From Scatophagus argus (lineage: Eukaryota > Chordata > Actinopteri > Scatophagidae), in contig NC_058514.1 of assembly GCF_020382885.2 (NCBI RefSeq), positions 15,920,249 to 15,984,248 on the forward strand: a stretch of 64,000 nucleotides of DNA, written 5' to 3'. The translations under genes were made by a program, and so were the position numbers. The notes beneath the pieces are model-generated. The model was not told where the DNA came from. It saw nothing but the letters and a program-made list of their open reading frames with translations, and did no database searches. Below, piece by piece: positions 12,939-27,900 of the stretch (within the stretch, counting starts at the first letter, position 1; every line of letters starts with the position of its first letter).

Positions 12939-15900
12939 ATGTCAACAAGTCCTGTTATTATGAATGGAGACGAGGACGAGGAGTTCACGGTGTTTGTGGG
13001 CCTGCATGCCGGCGCCCTGCAGTGCGCAGGAATACCCCAAATCTACTGGAGGAGCCTGCATCACAAAATCACCAACGAGGTTTATTTTTTGCTAACTATT
13101 TTTGTTAAACTTATTCACAACAAAGCGCCGTGTCGCGCGTGCTATGGTGTGATAAGGTGTAATACTTAAGTTTCAGTAAATGAATACCAGCTGAGGAATA
13201 ATCGCCATTGATTTCTTTCATCCATTTTTCTCATGACATCACAGACACGGCAGGATTCCTGAACAAGACCAGATTATATGATAATAAAGCTGCTAGTTAT
13301 GACAAATGTTAGGCCCTTTACTTAACGTCATCACGACTCTGGCCTTACGAGCCGCTACCGAGTTTACATCCGCGAGTATTGCATGTTAATTAATCACTTT
13401 GTCCAGTTCTCTCGCAAGGGGCGATCTCATTCCAAACTCGCTTACAAATTCTAATGGTTTGGATTTTTCCTTCATTGTTTGCAAATATACACATCTGTTA
13501 GAACATGGCTAAAAACATATACCAAATTACATTGTTACGTGATAAATTCGGCATATAATTTAGGGACTATTCAACATTCTGTTTCAATGAAATATCTACC
13601 TTTATAGTTGATTAACGCGCCTTCTTTGGTGCCTGCCTGCCTGTTTGGTATTTGAACCGTATGCATAGGAGAGAAAGCAACTTTGAAATTAGTGACAAGT
13701 GCTGTTTCTTAGTTTATTTGCTCTACGTCGACTTGAAGAGTAGAGCGAACAAAATACTAAACGCCTTAAAGTCGGTAATGTTGGTGGTGTAAAGGTGTCG
13801 AGCAAGCAAACTTTAAATTAATAAATTCTACAATGGAGTCTGGTGAAGAAATGAGAAAACGGGCTCCTGTCCTCTCTGTGTCATAGATTTATGATGCTGG
13901 CGAAGTTTTCGGAATCATGCAGTTCCAACAAGAAGACGATGGCGACGGGGAGAACGAGGAAAATGAAGAGAAGAAGAAGAAGGACAATCCTGGGGCAGTT
14001 ATTAGCTGTAAAGTGGTTGTGACCCGGGAGACTGGGCTGCAATCTTCAGAGCCGTCCAGGTGAGGGCGCCAGAGCCACAAAAACCCAAGAAGACAGGAGG
14101 AGGATTTAGCAGTATTTCATGGAACCCCAAAGCGTTTAGTGTTAAATAATGAAGTAAAAAAAAAAAAAAAAAGACATTATGAAATTAATAATCTGTAACT
14201 ACACAATTAAATGACCAAGTTGTGGATAAACTGTAGACCATATTAAAGCCACAACAAATTACTATGGCATGTTGTTTTATAATGTATTATTAGGCTTTAA
14301 GCTGGGTGAGGAGCAACCACACTCCATTCACCCACGCACTCGTGTAATGGTGTTCCACATGTCCACAATTATTTATTCAGCAGTTATTAAATAGCAAAGG
14401 TCTATAAATAAATCTCACAATGAAACTACACAATTATGGATTTAACGTTTTAAGTGAAAATGAACTTCTGTCCTGTGTTGCTGAAGTGTTTTCCTGGTGG
14501 ATCACGCCTGGACGTACCGTGTGGACCACGCCCGTGAGCAGCTGGAGCAGGTCCCCGGCCTGCTGCCTAGAATGGCTGCCCTCATGGGGGTGGATTTCCA
14601 CGGTGAGGCCCCAGACCCAGACACGGTGGAGCTGGTTTTGGAGCGCATGTGGAAATATAACCAGACATATCACCTCTCCCAGGGGGTGAGAAGAGAAATT
14701 ACTTTTGTATGAGTCTATACATTGTTTTTTGATTTTGTGTTTTTTTTCATCCTACACATTGTATATTGCAGCATTTGATATCTTTAACATTGTTTACAGA
14801 TGTCAGTGTTTGTGGTTTTCAAAAACTAAGACAGCAGTACACTTAAGAGCTGTCTAGCTCGTATTCCTGTGAGGACTGAATTCACAGAAACGCAGAAAAA
14901 GAAAATCTGGTTATCTACTCGCCCTCATGGTGATGGAAAGTTAGCTGAAGTGTCTTCACAGTCCACAGGATATTTCTGCAGCTTCACAGCAAACAGTGAT
15001 TTAATTTATTTGCAACATACTCTTAAACGAATGAAGAAGATGGGGACAGCATAAAAAAACCCAAAACGTAACGTTTATACAGCGTAATCCTACTCTCCAG
15101 AAGCTCTGAAATCCCAAATTAAGTTGAAAAGATGCTATTTGAGGGGAGGGTTTATATAATGACTGAATTTTGTTTTTTGATTGAACTGTTTCTTTGATGG
15201 AACTCGATAAAAAGGCCAAAGCGGGAAAACTAAGCAGACATGAGCAAAATTATTGTTGTCTCTCTGTCCTTCTGCACTTCACTCTTCTCTTGTTGTGCTT
15301 TCTCGTCAGTCTGCAGAGGAGAAGGTTCCAGTGTGGTACATCATGGATGAGTTTGGCTCCCAGGTGCAGCACTCTGACCAGCCCAGCTGTGGCATGGCTC
15401 CCTTCTTCTACATTCAGGGCCAGCTGGCCTACTCTGTGCTCTGGCCTCTGCAGGACCTGCAGGAAGGAGGTGAAAGAAGACGTACATGCACAAACGCCGC
15501 CACAGATAGTGATCAAGAAGAATGAAGTTTAAGGGATAAGTCTGGTGATTTTTGGTCGACGCAGCCTTTTATATTATATTCCACTGTGCCTCAGTAACAA
15601 CCTCAGTAGCGCAGCCTTCTTTAGTTTTGAGCCTGGAGGGACGAACAGCCTGCTAAGATCTCAGTTGTCAAGTTCCCTTGCAGATGTAATTCCCTGTGGT
15701 AGAAATTTATGAAGTGAAGGGATGTCTAGAGACACTAGGAATGCTTTATGTTAGGGAGACTGCCTGTCTTAGAGGTACAGATAACATAAGGCCTTGAAGA
15801 AATTCCAGACTCCGTTGATAACACTGACTGAGAAAGGGCATTGAGAGTTAACCTCCTCCCAGTCTTTGTCATTCTTGATTTAATGATGTATCAGCTTTTG

Positions 15901-18900
15901 GTGTGTGAGCGTGTGCATGCATCCTGTGTTCATCAAAAACAAGACTGGCCAGAAGTTTTCCACATCACCACTGCTGAAAATAGTTCTCTGATAATGTAAC
16001 ATTTATAAAAAAAAAAAACAAAAACCCTAACAAACAAAAAAAACTACAGTAACCAGGTGATTCAGGAAATGACTGAGCCTTTTTGATTTGATATTGATAT
16101 TGATACTGATACATTAAGAGTGGGGACCAGTGGGGTTGGAGCCAACAGCCACAAAGAGTAGGAAGGGGAGAAAAAATTGAGATTTCCACGCAGCAAAATC
16201 TTTCTATTTCCACAGATGAAGTAACACGAGATTACACCTATGGAGAGACAAACTCCCTGGTGAGGCAATGTCGACTGTTACCATGGATACCTGTTGATCT
16301 AGAGCAGGTCAGCGGCTTCACCACTGAGCCCCTGGACTCCTATTACGAGGTGAGGTCTTTGTCAGACACACCACAAATTACTTCCCCCTGATAACTTTGC
16401 ATTTGAAAGTTTGATCTTGATATGTTTATGGCCAAAATGTCACGGCAAAACGAAGAAGAAATCTTTTGGATTCCAGATAGAAAAATAAATGCATCACCAA
16501 ATGTAAATGACTTTCTGCGTACCTCACAAAGTCTCTTTCACTGTTCTTTGTGTTTGTTTCTCCTAGAACATTGCACAGGAGAACAAGGAGCAGCTTCCTG
16601 TGGAGATCCAACCTTACACCGTGCCTGAGGACAAAATGCTCAAGTAAGTATCTCTTCAGCTTCAGCTTCATTTTGCTAAATCTATAGCTACACTTTTCTC
16701 CAAACATTCAAGTTTCCAGTTTGGTCTCCAGCAAGTTCTGGTTTTTGTAAGATCATACAAAATTGGATACAAATGGAAGACATCCATCCATCCATCTTCT
16801 TCCGCTTCATCCGGGACCTGGTCGCAGGGGCAGCAGCTTGAGCAGGGATACCCAGACTTCCCTCTCCCCAGACACTTCCTCCAGCTCTTCCAGGTGGACC
16901 ACAAGGTGTTCCCAGGCCAGCCGAGTGACATAGTCCCTCCAGCATGTCCTGGGTCTTCCTTGGGGCCTCCTCCCCAGGAAGGCGTTCAGGGGGCATCCGA
17001 AACAGATGCCCGAGCCACCTCAACTGGCTCCTCTCGATGTGGAGGAGCAGCGGCTCTACTCCGAGCTCCTCCCGGGTGACAGAGCTCCTCACCCTATCCC
17101 TAAGGGAGCACCCCGCCACCCTGCGAAGAAACCTCGTTTCAGCCGCTTGTATCCGAGATCTCGTTCTTTCGGTCATGACCCAAAGTTCGTGACCATAGGT
17201 GAGGGTAGGAACGTAGACTGACCGGTAAATTGAGACCTACAGTTGGAATACATATGTATGAATATAGGAATATATGCAGTGTATGATAAGCATACATGTC
17301 TTAGAAGATTTTATTTTCTAAAATTCCACCACAGTGCTAATTAGCAAATGTTAGCATAATAACACACTAAATTAAGATCAAACCCACACATGAAGACTAT
17401 AAGACCAGAGTAATTAAAAGTTATTAGTCTCTAGTGTCGCAAGGCTGCATTCCTGCAGTCTTCTTCTATTTGTTTGTTTTTCATTCATGCATTTTTCTGT
17501 AAGCCACAACATTACATAAAAATGTGTTGCCTTCGTGGTTTCAGCGATGCCTTTAGAGTGATCTTTACATTGTTCTCCGCTTTGTTTTCAGGGTTTACTC
17601 TGAAATGTCACAAGTAACAAACAACCTGACGGATCCACGATTCCAGATGACAGAGGAAGAGGAGGAGGCCGACATCATGTGGAAGTATAATCACATCAAG
17701 GACTACAGGTTAGCGATAAAGCAACATGCACACAACATGTGTGTGTGACTCAGCCAGTGTAGGAGAATGAGAGCCAAGCCTGTTTTGAGAACAGAACAGA
17801 TAAACAGAACAGAGAAGAAACACCTGGAAATATGAGAGCACAACGGCCACAGGTCACAATGACCTGGACTGGTGTTGGACTGGCGTTACGTTCAGGAAAG
17901 AGCAAAAGTTCACACACACACACACACACACACACATATGTAGAGACAGGTTTTTTAACACACTTGTTGTTGAGCTGTTGCCTAGATATGGCAATGTACC
18001 AGTGCCATATTCGAGGGCGTTTACTGCCCAGCTCTCCAAAGTTCAAGATAAACGAAACTGAGGAGAAGATGGCACGCACACACACACACACGCACGCACG
18101 CACGCACGCACGCACGCACACAGACAGACCTTGTTACTGATACATGTGACAGTATAAAATGGGATGTGTTGTACTCTTGAATGGTTGGATTCCTCCACCT
18201 GAGCACCCATGTGTCTCAACTATCTGATTCTTCAGATCCGTATCTTTCTGCCACAACAATACAAGATCAATATTGTGAGAAGTTACCTTAGTTTTGAGTT
18301 ATTGGTACATATGTTATCATGGATAATCCAATTTGGCCGTCCACTAACTGGCTGTACAATTTAGTTTGAACTATAAAGTTAAAATCACATCTGCAGAGAC
18401 GGATGTAAATGTCTTTGTTATAGCTTTGCAGAGGAGCCGACATGTAAACCTCTGAGCTGAAAATTAAAATTCGGTTTGTTTTTACTTAGAGCCGTGTTTC
18501 AGTGTTGACAAATGGACATCAGAAACATAAAGTATAAATGATTTTAGGTCAAAGAGTTAATACTCCCTAAGTTTCATTCTCTAGCTTACTGTGATCAGAA
18601 TGAACACTACGCTAAGGGGAGGGGATAATGTGTAAAATAATAAGTGCTTTTTAGTCAAAGCAAACCACTACCCCATCCCCTTGTTACTTGTTGTTTTCAC
18701 GCCTGAATGACGTATCTCAAGACACTCTACCAAATACAGTACTGCTGAGTTGCACTTGTTTGACAGTATTCAGCTGTTAGATTACTCCTCCCATCTGTTG
18801 TGTTATGTAAAAAAAAAAAAATTAGTTTACGCTATGGTCTGACAACATACATGTATGACTCATTTCCTCCACGCACATCCTGTCAAAAGCATTGAACAGT

Positions 18901-21900
18901 GCATCAGCAACTCATTATTTCACTTAGGATAGATCAAAGACACTGAGCACTGAAATATCTTATCTGCTGTCCTAATTCTAAAACACTGGATGGTTTCAGG
19001 CATAGATTAGTATATTGAGGTCATATTATATTTATTTCAATGCATTGCACACATCTTCTCCAGGACAACTATTTAGCCTCACGGTTTTGTCTTGCTTTAA
19101 TCTTTCTTTACAGTTTTTATCATTAACATTAGATCATAACCTTGTGGTAAATTTAGCATTTGAAGTGTATCAAGTTTGAGAATATAATCATGTTTTGTGC
19201 TGCAAAATGTACGCCAGTTAGACACACAGCGTTCCACATACAGTGTGGAGGCGTGCTGTGAGATTTATACCCCGAGTGACATATACTGTGTGCTAAAGTC
19301 ACGTGTTCTATGACATATTCTGTTTGTGTGCTTAAAAACGTATACCGTGTGTTTTAAAATATTAAAAAATATATATATTAAGTAGAGGATAGTAGATGAG
19401 AGTTCAGGATTGGAGAATTGGGAATATCTGAAGAAGACCTTAGGAAGAAAATCGTGGAAAGCCCCGAAATTACTGGAGGCAGTCGGGGAGGGGGAGAACA
19501 AGCAGTGTTCAAGGGAAGTTCAGAAAGAGCCTCCATGGGCATCGTGCCATTCCAGTTAGATCTGGAAGGTAAGGGTTTGTGCACAACACAGGCACCGGCA
19601 AGAAAAGTGACGCCACCACCACAACCACCACCCTAGGAAATTGTTAACAAGTGATAACAATGATACCATTAGTTGTGGGCCAGTTATCAATTATCTATCT
19701 TTCTCGTTTTTTTGTTGTTGTTTTTTTTTGTTGTTGTTTTTCAAAAAAGAAGCCACAGGATGAGCATTCATGTGAGGCTGTATGCAAGATTCCATCACAT
19801 TATACACAACATCCCAACGTTTTTGAAATCGGAGCGATAGATAAAGAACACAGAGCACAGGAAGGATTTTATTATTTGTTATCCTAATTCTAAATTGTTG
19901 GAAGGATTCATGCCCCACAAACCAGACCTTGTCCTTTTCACATAATTACCAAATCTTTGCTCTCCTTCAAAGACACAATGGCTTCCCACTGCTCGTGATA
20001 CGTAGGAATGGTTCAATTTAAAGGTGCGCTGATTGCAATGTTCTTGACGGTTCCAATTTCCAGTTTTTCTCTAAGTGTGAGCTGCCGATATAGATTTTTG
20101 CTGATTCCAACTTTCTTTCTAAAAATGCTAATTAACAGCACATACAAGCAAAAATCAGCTTTTCTTCAATGCAGAATTTTACTTTCATCGTAAAAGAAAT
20201 TATTAAGCTTTGCATTTTCCTCTCAAAATAAAGTGCTCTGCAACTGGAAAGAGCTACAAATAACAATTAACTGAAAATGAGTTGGTCATCTAACTTTATC
20301 TGACATGTTTACTTTACCAAACAAAAGCAGGTGCAACAGATTTATATAACAAACAAATGTCAGTTACTTATATCATTTTACAGTATAGTTATAAATTCAC
20401 CAGCTCTGAGGTAATTTATCAGATTTCTGGAGCCTCTATTCTCAACTATGGAGACCGTTGGATCATCCAGGGCCATAAATTCATGAATTCCATAATTTTC
20501 TTTGCAATTGCTTTAGTCTTTTCACTTCTCTTACCAAGGAAACATATCAGAGGCTGTTGGCTTGTGTCTGGCTTTGCGTTTTGGCTAGCTTTAGCTTTAG
20601 CCGCTTTTCCTCTGTTAGCTTCTTCAAACTGGACACGTTCAGCTGGGTGATGGTGTTTTATAAGTGTCTCTGTTTGTGGCTCTCAGTGTTTTCATGGTAG
20701 CCCCCTACAGTTTACTCAGACCTTACACGTATTACAAATTGTGAGCTTTGTGTCTTCTTCACTCACAGTGAAGAACGTCCACTCTAAAGACATGTTAGCA
20801 TGTGGCTGTAAGTAATATAAATAGGACTACTGTGTGTCTACAGCTGTCCTTGTACACGCCTGTTTTGGAGAGTAATCTGTGCCTGACCTGCTGTGTGTTT
20901 AACCTCACAATCCAGGCTGTGCGCCAAGTGTGTGTGCTATACACCGACTTTCATCTGTGTGAAACTGATTGTGGAATGAGATACCCAATCAGTGCCTTCT
21001 GGGCCTGCCTCTGGTCTTTCATTAAAGTCAAACTCAAATTCATGGCTTCATTTTGACTAAAATTCAACACCTCTGTGACGGATAGCACAGGTTTTTTTAT
21101 ATATATATATATATAATTCTCTCCAAATGGACTTGCATATATAAAAAACAACTTCTCTCACAGGAAGCTGAGCGAGGAGCGACCTCATGTGATGCTTAAC
21201 CAGTTTCCCTGTGAGAGCATTGTCACTGTGAAGGACTGCCTGGCCGCTGTGGCCCGCAGAGTCAAAGGCGGCCCAGCACCCGATTGGCTACCAGAAACCT
21301 TCAACCTCCAAACCGAGCTGCCGCAGTTCATCAAGCATTATCAGCTGAGACAACAAAGGTTGGAATTTTAAGATTTTTACTGATCATTAATTATGATATT
21401 TTTGTTCAAAACTGATTTTATTACAAAGTTCAGAGCACATGAGACGCCAGCTTAAGATGAAATTAAATTGTTTGGTTGTTGCTGGTGAAATGTCTGAGAC
21501 TCACAGTGTTCCCTGTAGTTTATTGTTAGACTAGCTAAGATGTCTCCTTGTGTTTTTAAGTGGAGAGGATAACCACTGGATTTGTAAGCCCTGGAACCTG
21601 GCCCGTGGTCTAGACACACACATCACCAACAACCTGGACTACATTATCAGACAAAGAGAGAGTACACCAAAGGTGCCAACACACATACATATACACATAC
21701 ACCACGAGACCTCTTTGCCTAAGTGGATGCACATGCTACAAAAGGCAACACAGATGTCTCGTTTCAGTTGACTAAACCAAATGTTTCTCGCAGTTAAATA
21801 AACAGAAGAGAGAATAGAGGTACACTTCTTGTCAAACTCAGTGTGACAGTTTTACTTTCTTTTTTTGAAACTGTTTTATTTGTTTTTTTGTTTGTTTTTT

Positions 21901-24900
21901 ACTTACAGGATCAAATCGACCACTCCGTTAAGAGGTATTACAACACCAGTCCAGCCGTGTATCAGGATTAAAATCGACTTTAGTCTGTGCAGCAACCCTA
22001 ATCTGTAGTTTATATTCAACCATTACTTTGATCCAAACATTCCAAACATAGGAAATATTTAAGAAAAATGGTGTCTACCTATAACATACATGGACAGGAC
22101 ATGTGGAAATATGATATAAAATATAATATAAATAATATAAAATATAATAATATTCCAAGACCTAAGTATATTCTAACAGTATGTCTCAGGGAGCACTCCA
22201 CCTGCCACTGGCCTGTGTTGGCTGAGGTCAATAATACAGCTTCATTTGGTTTTCAGAACTTTTCCATATATAAATATCAGATAATTATTTTGGTGGGACA
22301 GCATCAATCAGTTTTTTTTTATGAAATTGGTTCAGTTTCCTCATTCACTAAACTTTCAACAAAAGTTTTGTGGGGGATACACTTCCAGATTTTGATGATG
22401 TAGTGTCTGCAGTTCAGTATGCTTCATATTTAGATAGGGGTCCTCACCTCCAAAGATATACATTACATAGGGTGAGGGCATCTTTCTCCCCCCCTCTCGG
22501 TTTCAATGTAGTGAAAAACGTCAAATGTAGTGAAAAACATTGGAAAAAGCCAGCAAGTCCACCTACGGGTACACAAGTCCAGCTACAGATTATTCTGTAG
22601 CATTGTGATTTTTTTTTTTTTTTTTTTTTTTTTGTGTATCCAGTTTTTTGATGACACAACAAATGAAGATAGGGTAGGTCTATATGCACCCTATATTGCA
22701 TTACATTGGTTTGCACTATAGCAAGCAGAGCAGCAAGTAACAAGTAGTGATGCTGTGCAAATGCCCAGTGCCTTGTGATAATATGAAGCAGTCATGCTGT
22801 GCAAAAAAAAGTACACCTGGTAGAGAGCCAGTGAATTATGTAACCTCACAACTGTGAACTTGTGTAACTTCACAGCTGTAAAGGTGCCAATGAACTCTGT
22901 AATCTTACTGTAGACTCTTTACAACCCTAAAGGAGCATTTCACCTTACTTTGAATTGAACTGATTTCATGTGACAGACTCATGTCCATAACCATACAGAA
23001 CAAGACAAATAGTAAAAATATAAAAATTACACAAACACAAATAAAAAGAATTAAATCACATACAGACATTTCAACCAATGCATCCTCAGTCTGGATGTGT
23101 AACGACAACAACTCACAATGGGATTTGAGAGTGCAACCATGATACTGTGGGTGGATTCATCCTGTGTTTGCCTGTGCATATAACTTACAGCACTGTCTGT
23201 ATATATCATCATCATCATTCATGTCATCTGTAATACAATGACCAAAGTATTTAATCTTCTTACAGACCTCAAGACTGTTATTAGACAGTTTGAACACAGG
23301 GAAATTGAGCCATTTGTCCTGTTTGGTTCTATATATTAAAACAGCACTTTTGCTGGAATTATATTTTATATCATATTCCACACCATAGTCAGAACATACA
23401 TTAAGAAGCAGCTGCAGCCCAGTACTACTCAGACTAAAGGTGACTAGGTCATCTGCATACATAAGGTGACTCACCAGCATGCCAACTTTCATACATCCAG
23501 TGCTGCAAGCTCTCAGCTGCCTAAATCCACCATCATATAGATTAAATTCCTCCCTGCCTGACACCATTGGATACTCTAAAGTGGACAGATATACTACCCT
23601 CCTATCTGATGTGCATCTTCTGGTTGGTGTACCAGTAGGCAAGTATCCTCACAATATACCCAGGCACTCACAACCCTTGCTTTAATTTAATAAAAAGCTG
23701 CTTATGATTCACTCGATCAAACGCTTTGGGGGCATCAATAAAAAGCACATGAGAACAGTTGAATTTTTAGCCCTATACAAATTCACTATTTCCTTAAGAG
23801 CATAAATGCAAATGTCTGCCGTGCTTTGGCTTAAAGCCAGACTGATTATCAAGGGAAGAGATATACCCACCATCTCTATCAAGGAGGATTCTGGTTGCGA
23901 GTTGGGAACAATAAAATACCTATCTTACCCTTTTTATAAGATAAGAGTCTTTATTGTCATTGCACAGTCGTACAGTGTACATTAGTACAACGAAATTGGG
24001 GCACAGCTCTTTTCTTCGTCCTCCCCACATCTATACGACACTAATGACCCCTGATGAGCCCTTGATAACCCCCCTGATGACATGGCAACAGTCGTAAAAC
24101 TTTCAAACTGAGTCTGACAAGAAGCATACCCCTGTTTTCTCTAACAGACAACACACCGGAAGAGGAAAAATGTTTGCCTCTGAAAAGAATGCTTTAATGG
24201 GGGACAACAGGGAACTGACATTCATGCTCAGAACTGGGTGAAGGCCAATGTGCTCCCATGAGCTACAGAGGTTTTGTTTGTCGTGCATGATAAGGACAAT
24301 TGGAGTTCTCATTTGACAGATTTGTTAATTCATGGTTTGGGTGTATTCACTTGTTCCCGTCCCCTGACATCCAGCTGTCCTACAATTCATTCAAAATGGC
24401 TTTGAATGGCTGATTCCATACGTTAGGCATAGATATATTTTGTACAACTTCCTGATATGGCAGCTGTGGTCATCTCGTAGCCCCCTCTTGGGTTCAACGG
24501 AGTGATGTCTCGCTGCTGAATTTAGTTCAGCAAATTTACCAGCTGACAACTTGAATTTCAGGTTGTACTTTCCTCTCTGTGCTGCTTTGGCAAATAGCGT
24601 TGTGATATTGCAAGCAAAGATAACTAATAAAACAAAATGCTTCACTGTGTTAAAGGTAACCATAACCAGTGTCTAAATGAGGCCAGCATTTACCAGTCAA
24701 AACCTTTAGCTACACTGGCAAGTAAAAGCGACTCAGCCTTTAATGAATGTGTTCCTCTTTGATTTCCGTGTTGATTCAGGCACGTGTGTGTGTCTTTTTT
24801 GTAGGTGGTGTGTAAGTACATTGAAGATCCCGTACTGTTCAGCAGAGAGGACGTTGGGATGGTGAAGTTTGACATTCGCTACATGCTGATGCTGCGCTCT

Positions 24901-27900
24901 GTGCAGCCTCTGCGTCTCTACGTCTACAACGTCTTCTGGTTGCGCTTTGCTAATAGGTGCGTCATACATACACATAAATGCTTACATTAATAAGGATGGG
25001 TTGTAATACTTCTGTTATTAGAAGAACTTTTTTTCCAGCATCCAGGATCCTTTATTTATTTCACTGATAACCTCATTGACAATAGATAATTTCTTAACAG
25101 GTATATGAAAAAAAAAACCCAACTACTTTTAGAAATGTGCTAACTTAGTGACAGTGTTCTGAATAAGACTGACTGACTGACTGATTATGGCATGTGAGGC
25201 GCAACAAAGTCATGACCAGATAAATGCATCATTTGTCACATCCAGCCTCCTGGATCTTTAGTTTGACAGTAGAATTGTCTACAGCCACAGCAGCAGCATT
25301 GCAAAGATGTAATGATTGTTGTAAAGGAAGCCATATCATTTGAAAACAATATCTCAGCATTGTACAAATTAAAATTTTGCTGTGCTATAAGAGAAGTTAC
25401 TTACCAAAGTCACAAGGATACATAAACTGGGAGCCATGGATATCTGTAACAATTTCACAATACTCATCATCACCTTAAGAGAGGTAGTAAAACTCTCAGT
25501 CCTCATTTTGTTTTCAAATATTAGTTTCATGAATTATTTTATAAATAATTATAATACAGTATTTATTTTTATATAAAAAGTGAATTCCTTCTGGTGCTTG
25601 GACCTAATCTTTATTTCTTCTGCCTAGACCTTTCTCCTTAGACCATTTCGATGATTACCAAAAGCACTTCACCGTCATGAACTATACAGAGGGTGTGGAC
25701 CTTAAGCAGGTATTTTTTTTTTTAGCTTTTTTGACTGCTAGAACATGGCTGGCCATAGTGATTATGAAATTTAATGTCTCTGAAAGAGTAACATATATAA
25801 TAAATATATTCTGCAGCCATGCTATAGCTTTTCTACTCAGAATTATTAGTTGCCTCTAGCACAAATCAATTTGAAACTTTTCTTTAATAAATTTTCATCC
25901 AGTATTATGATGGCCTAGTGCTCTAAGATGCGTACCACGTAACCATATTGTGGCCAGTTTGCCTTTGTTGCAGTAATACTCTTTCTTCCTGTGTTCCGTG
26001 TCTCTGATAACTTTTAGCTGCCAAATGAAGGCAAAAATGCCCCACTTGTAAAAATATAGAGCTTAGGGTAAGAGCAAGCTAACAAAGCTTGGATTAGCAT
26101 TGTGTCAGTTAAATACAATTGTTTAGGTCCGATAACTCTGAATCTCTGTCTCTAGGTGCACTATGATGAGTTCATCCCCATGTTTGAGCAGCAATACCCA
26201 ATGTATCCGTGGAAGGAGGTGGAAGTAAGTTTAGCCCTTTCTTTGGAACTTCTCCAAGAACTTCTTAAAATAAGGAAATCTTTTGAGCAGAGGGACATGC
26301 CGAATTTTAGTTGCTGGGCTGTAACCTCTGCCTTTTAACTTGCCTTATTAACAGAGGCCCACTGCTCCTGTGTGTCTCACTGCATGTTGCATGTGTGTGT
26401 TCAGTGATGGGTTAAATGCAGAGAAGAATTTTGGTGTATGTTAACATGTACTGACAATAAAGGTATGAAGAAGAAGAAAAAGAAGTATTATTGAATGTGC
26501 CAGAGCCTCTTCACCTAGGACATTGAGCATAATTGGTATGTGTTTGAAAACTGGTGCTCAGAGTTACAGGCTATTACTTTTCAGTGTTCTGTCACAGTGA
26601 TTCTGTCATTTTTGCAGGGCTTATTTAGAATGTTAAGGCTTTCTCAACCATAAAGGTGTACTTAGCAGGTATTCCAGCCCACATATTGACTTTGACCGGA
26701 ATACATTGGGTTAACATTCCTGTGTGTGCAGATTCATGAAAGATGCATGCTGTAAATTACATCCTAGCCTACCTCCAAGCCACGGGCGTCATCACAGAAC
26801 CCTCCCACTGTGGTAGTAACACTCTCTCCTGTTCCTCTTTTGAACCACTGGAACAAGTGGAGTTGAAAATGTTGCCCTTGAAAACACCCTGTTACTTGTT
26901 TTAACCTCAGCTAAGTGTATGGTTGATATCCATGTTCTTTCTGTGCATCAGTCCTACATACAGTTTTCCCCAAGGAATACTAATGTCAGTAGCCATCCTA
27001 AGCCAGCCTCCCCTATAAAGCTGGTTGCTTTCTATTTCCTGCCTTTGTCCTCTGACTGACACCAGTGTGTGCATACTCTGTGTCCAGTACATCCGCTGTG
27101 TCAAGCGAGGTCCGAGTGCTGCAGAGGTCGCTGTATTTACATGGCAGGAAGAAGAGCTGCTTCTTTTTGGCACTAGTGATGCCTTTGTCAGGAGTGGATA
27201 TGACCCTTCTCATTTATAAAAGCCTGACATGATGTTAGTTGTCATTCAAAACAAGCCTCATTAGCAAAGCGGGGGAGGTTGACAAGATATAAAGCTAAAG
27301 TTTTGGATAACTGAATAGGTGGTGTCTAGTAACCAGAGTGATGATGTACATTTTGGGTGGGGTTTTGAAGGAAATGGCTCTCCTTAAGTAACCGCAATGA
27401 TTGTCCAGTCAGTGAGAATTTAGTTGGCAACAATATATTGATTAACCATAACTGATCCGAAGTCGCATTTCTGATTTTCTGATTTAAATCAGACTGCTAA
27501 TCGTCCGCTGTGTCTTATGCCTCACCCAGAATGCGAACCACGTTGTCTTTAAGGACTTATTTCAAGCGTTTCCTCGTGTTATTCAGGTCTTCATTTTAAT
27601 CATGTGCTTTTCTCCTGATATTATTTGACTGTCCTTCCTTCCTTCACCTACCTCTCACAGACGGAGTTGTTTAAAGCCTTCAAGGAGCTCTTCCAAGTTG
27701 CTTCATCTCGACCAGCTCCTTATGGTATTTGTCCTTATCCATCATCCCGGGCGATCTATGCTGTAGACCTCATGCTGAAGTGGAGTACAGGACAAAATGG
27801 TGAGCATCTTCATCAGCGGGGTTAAGAAACATCGGCTATCATTATGCTCTGAGTCATAGTGGATTGAAGCCAGTTTAAACTGCTGTAACTTCGCTTTTCG

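Noticed and set aside
16688..17176. 162-codon minus-strand open frame as a host gene
   Set aside because: The peptide is the C-terminal end of a Rex3/RTE-like LINE ORF, with a GATG-type tail.
17750..18206. Cys/Val- and His/Thr-rich open frames
   Set aside because: They arise from CA and CGCA microsatellites in ttll12 intron 7.
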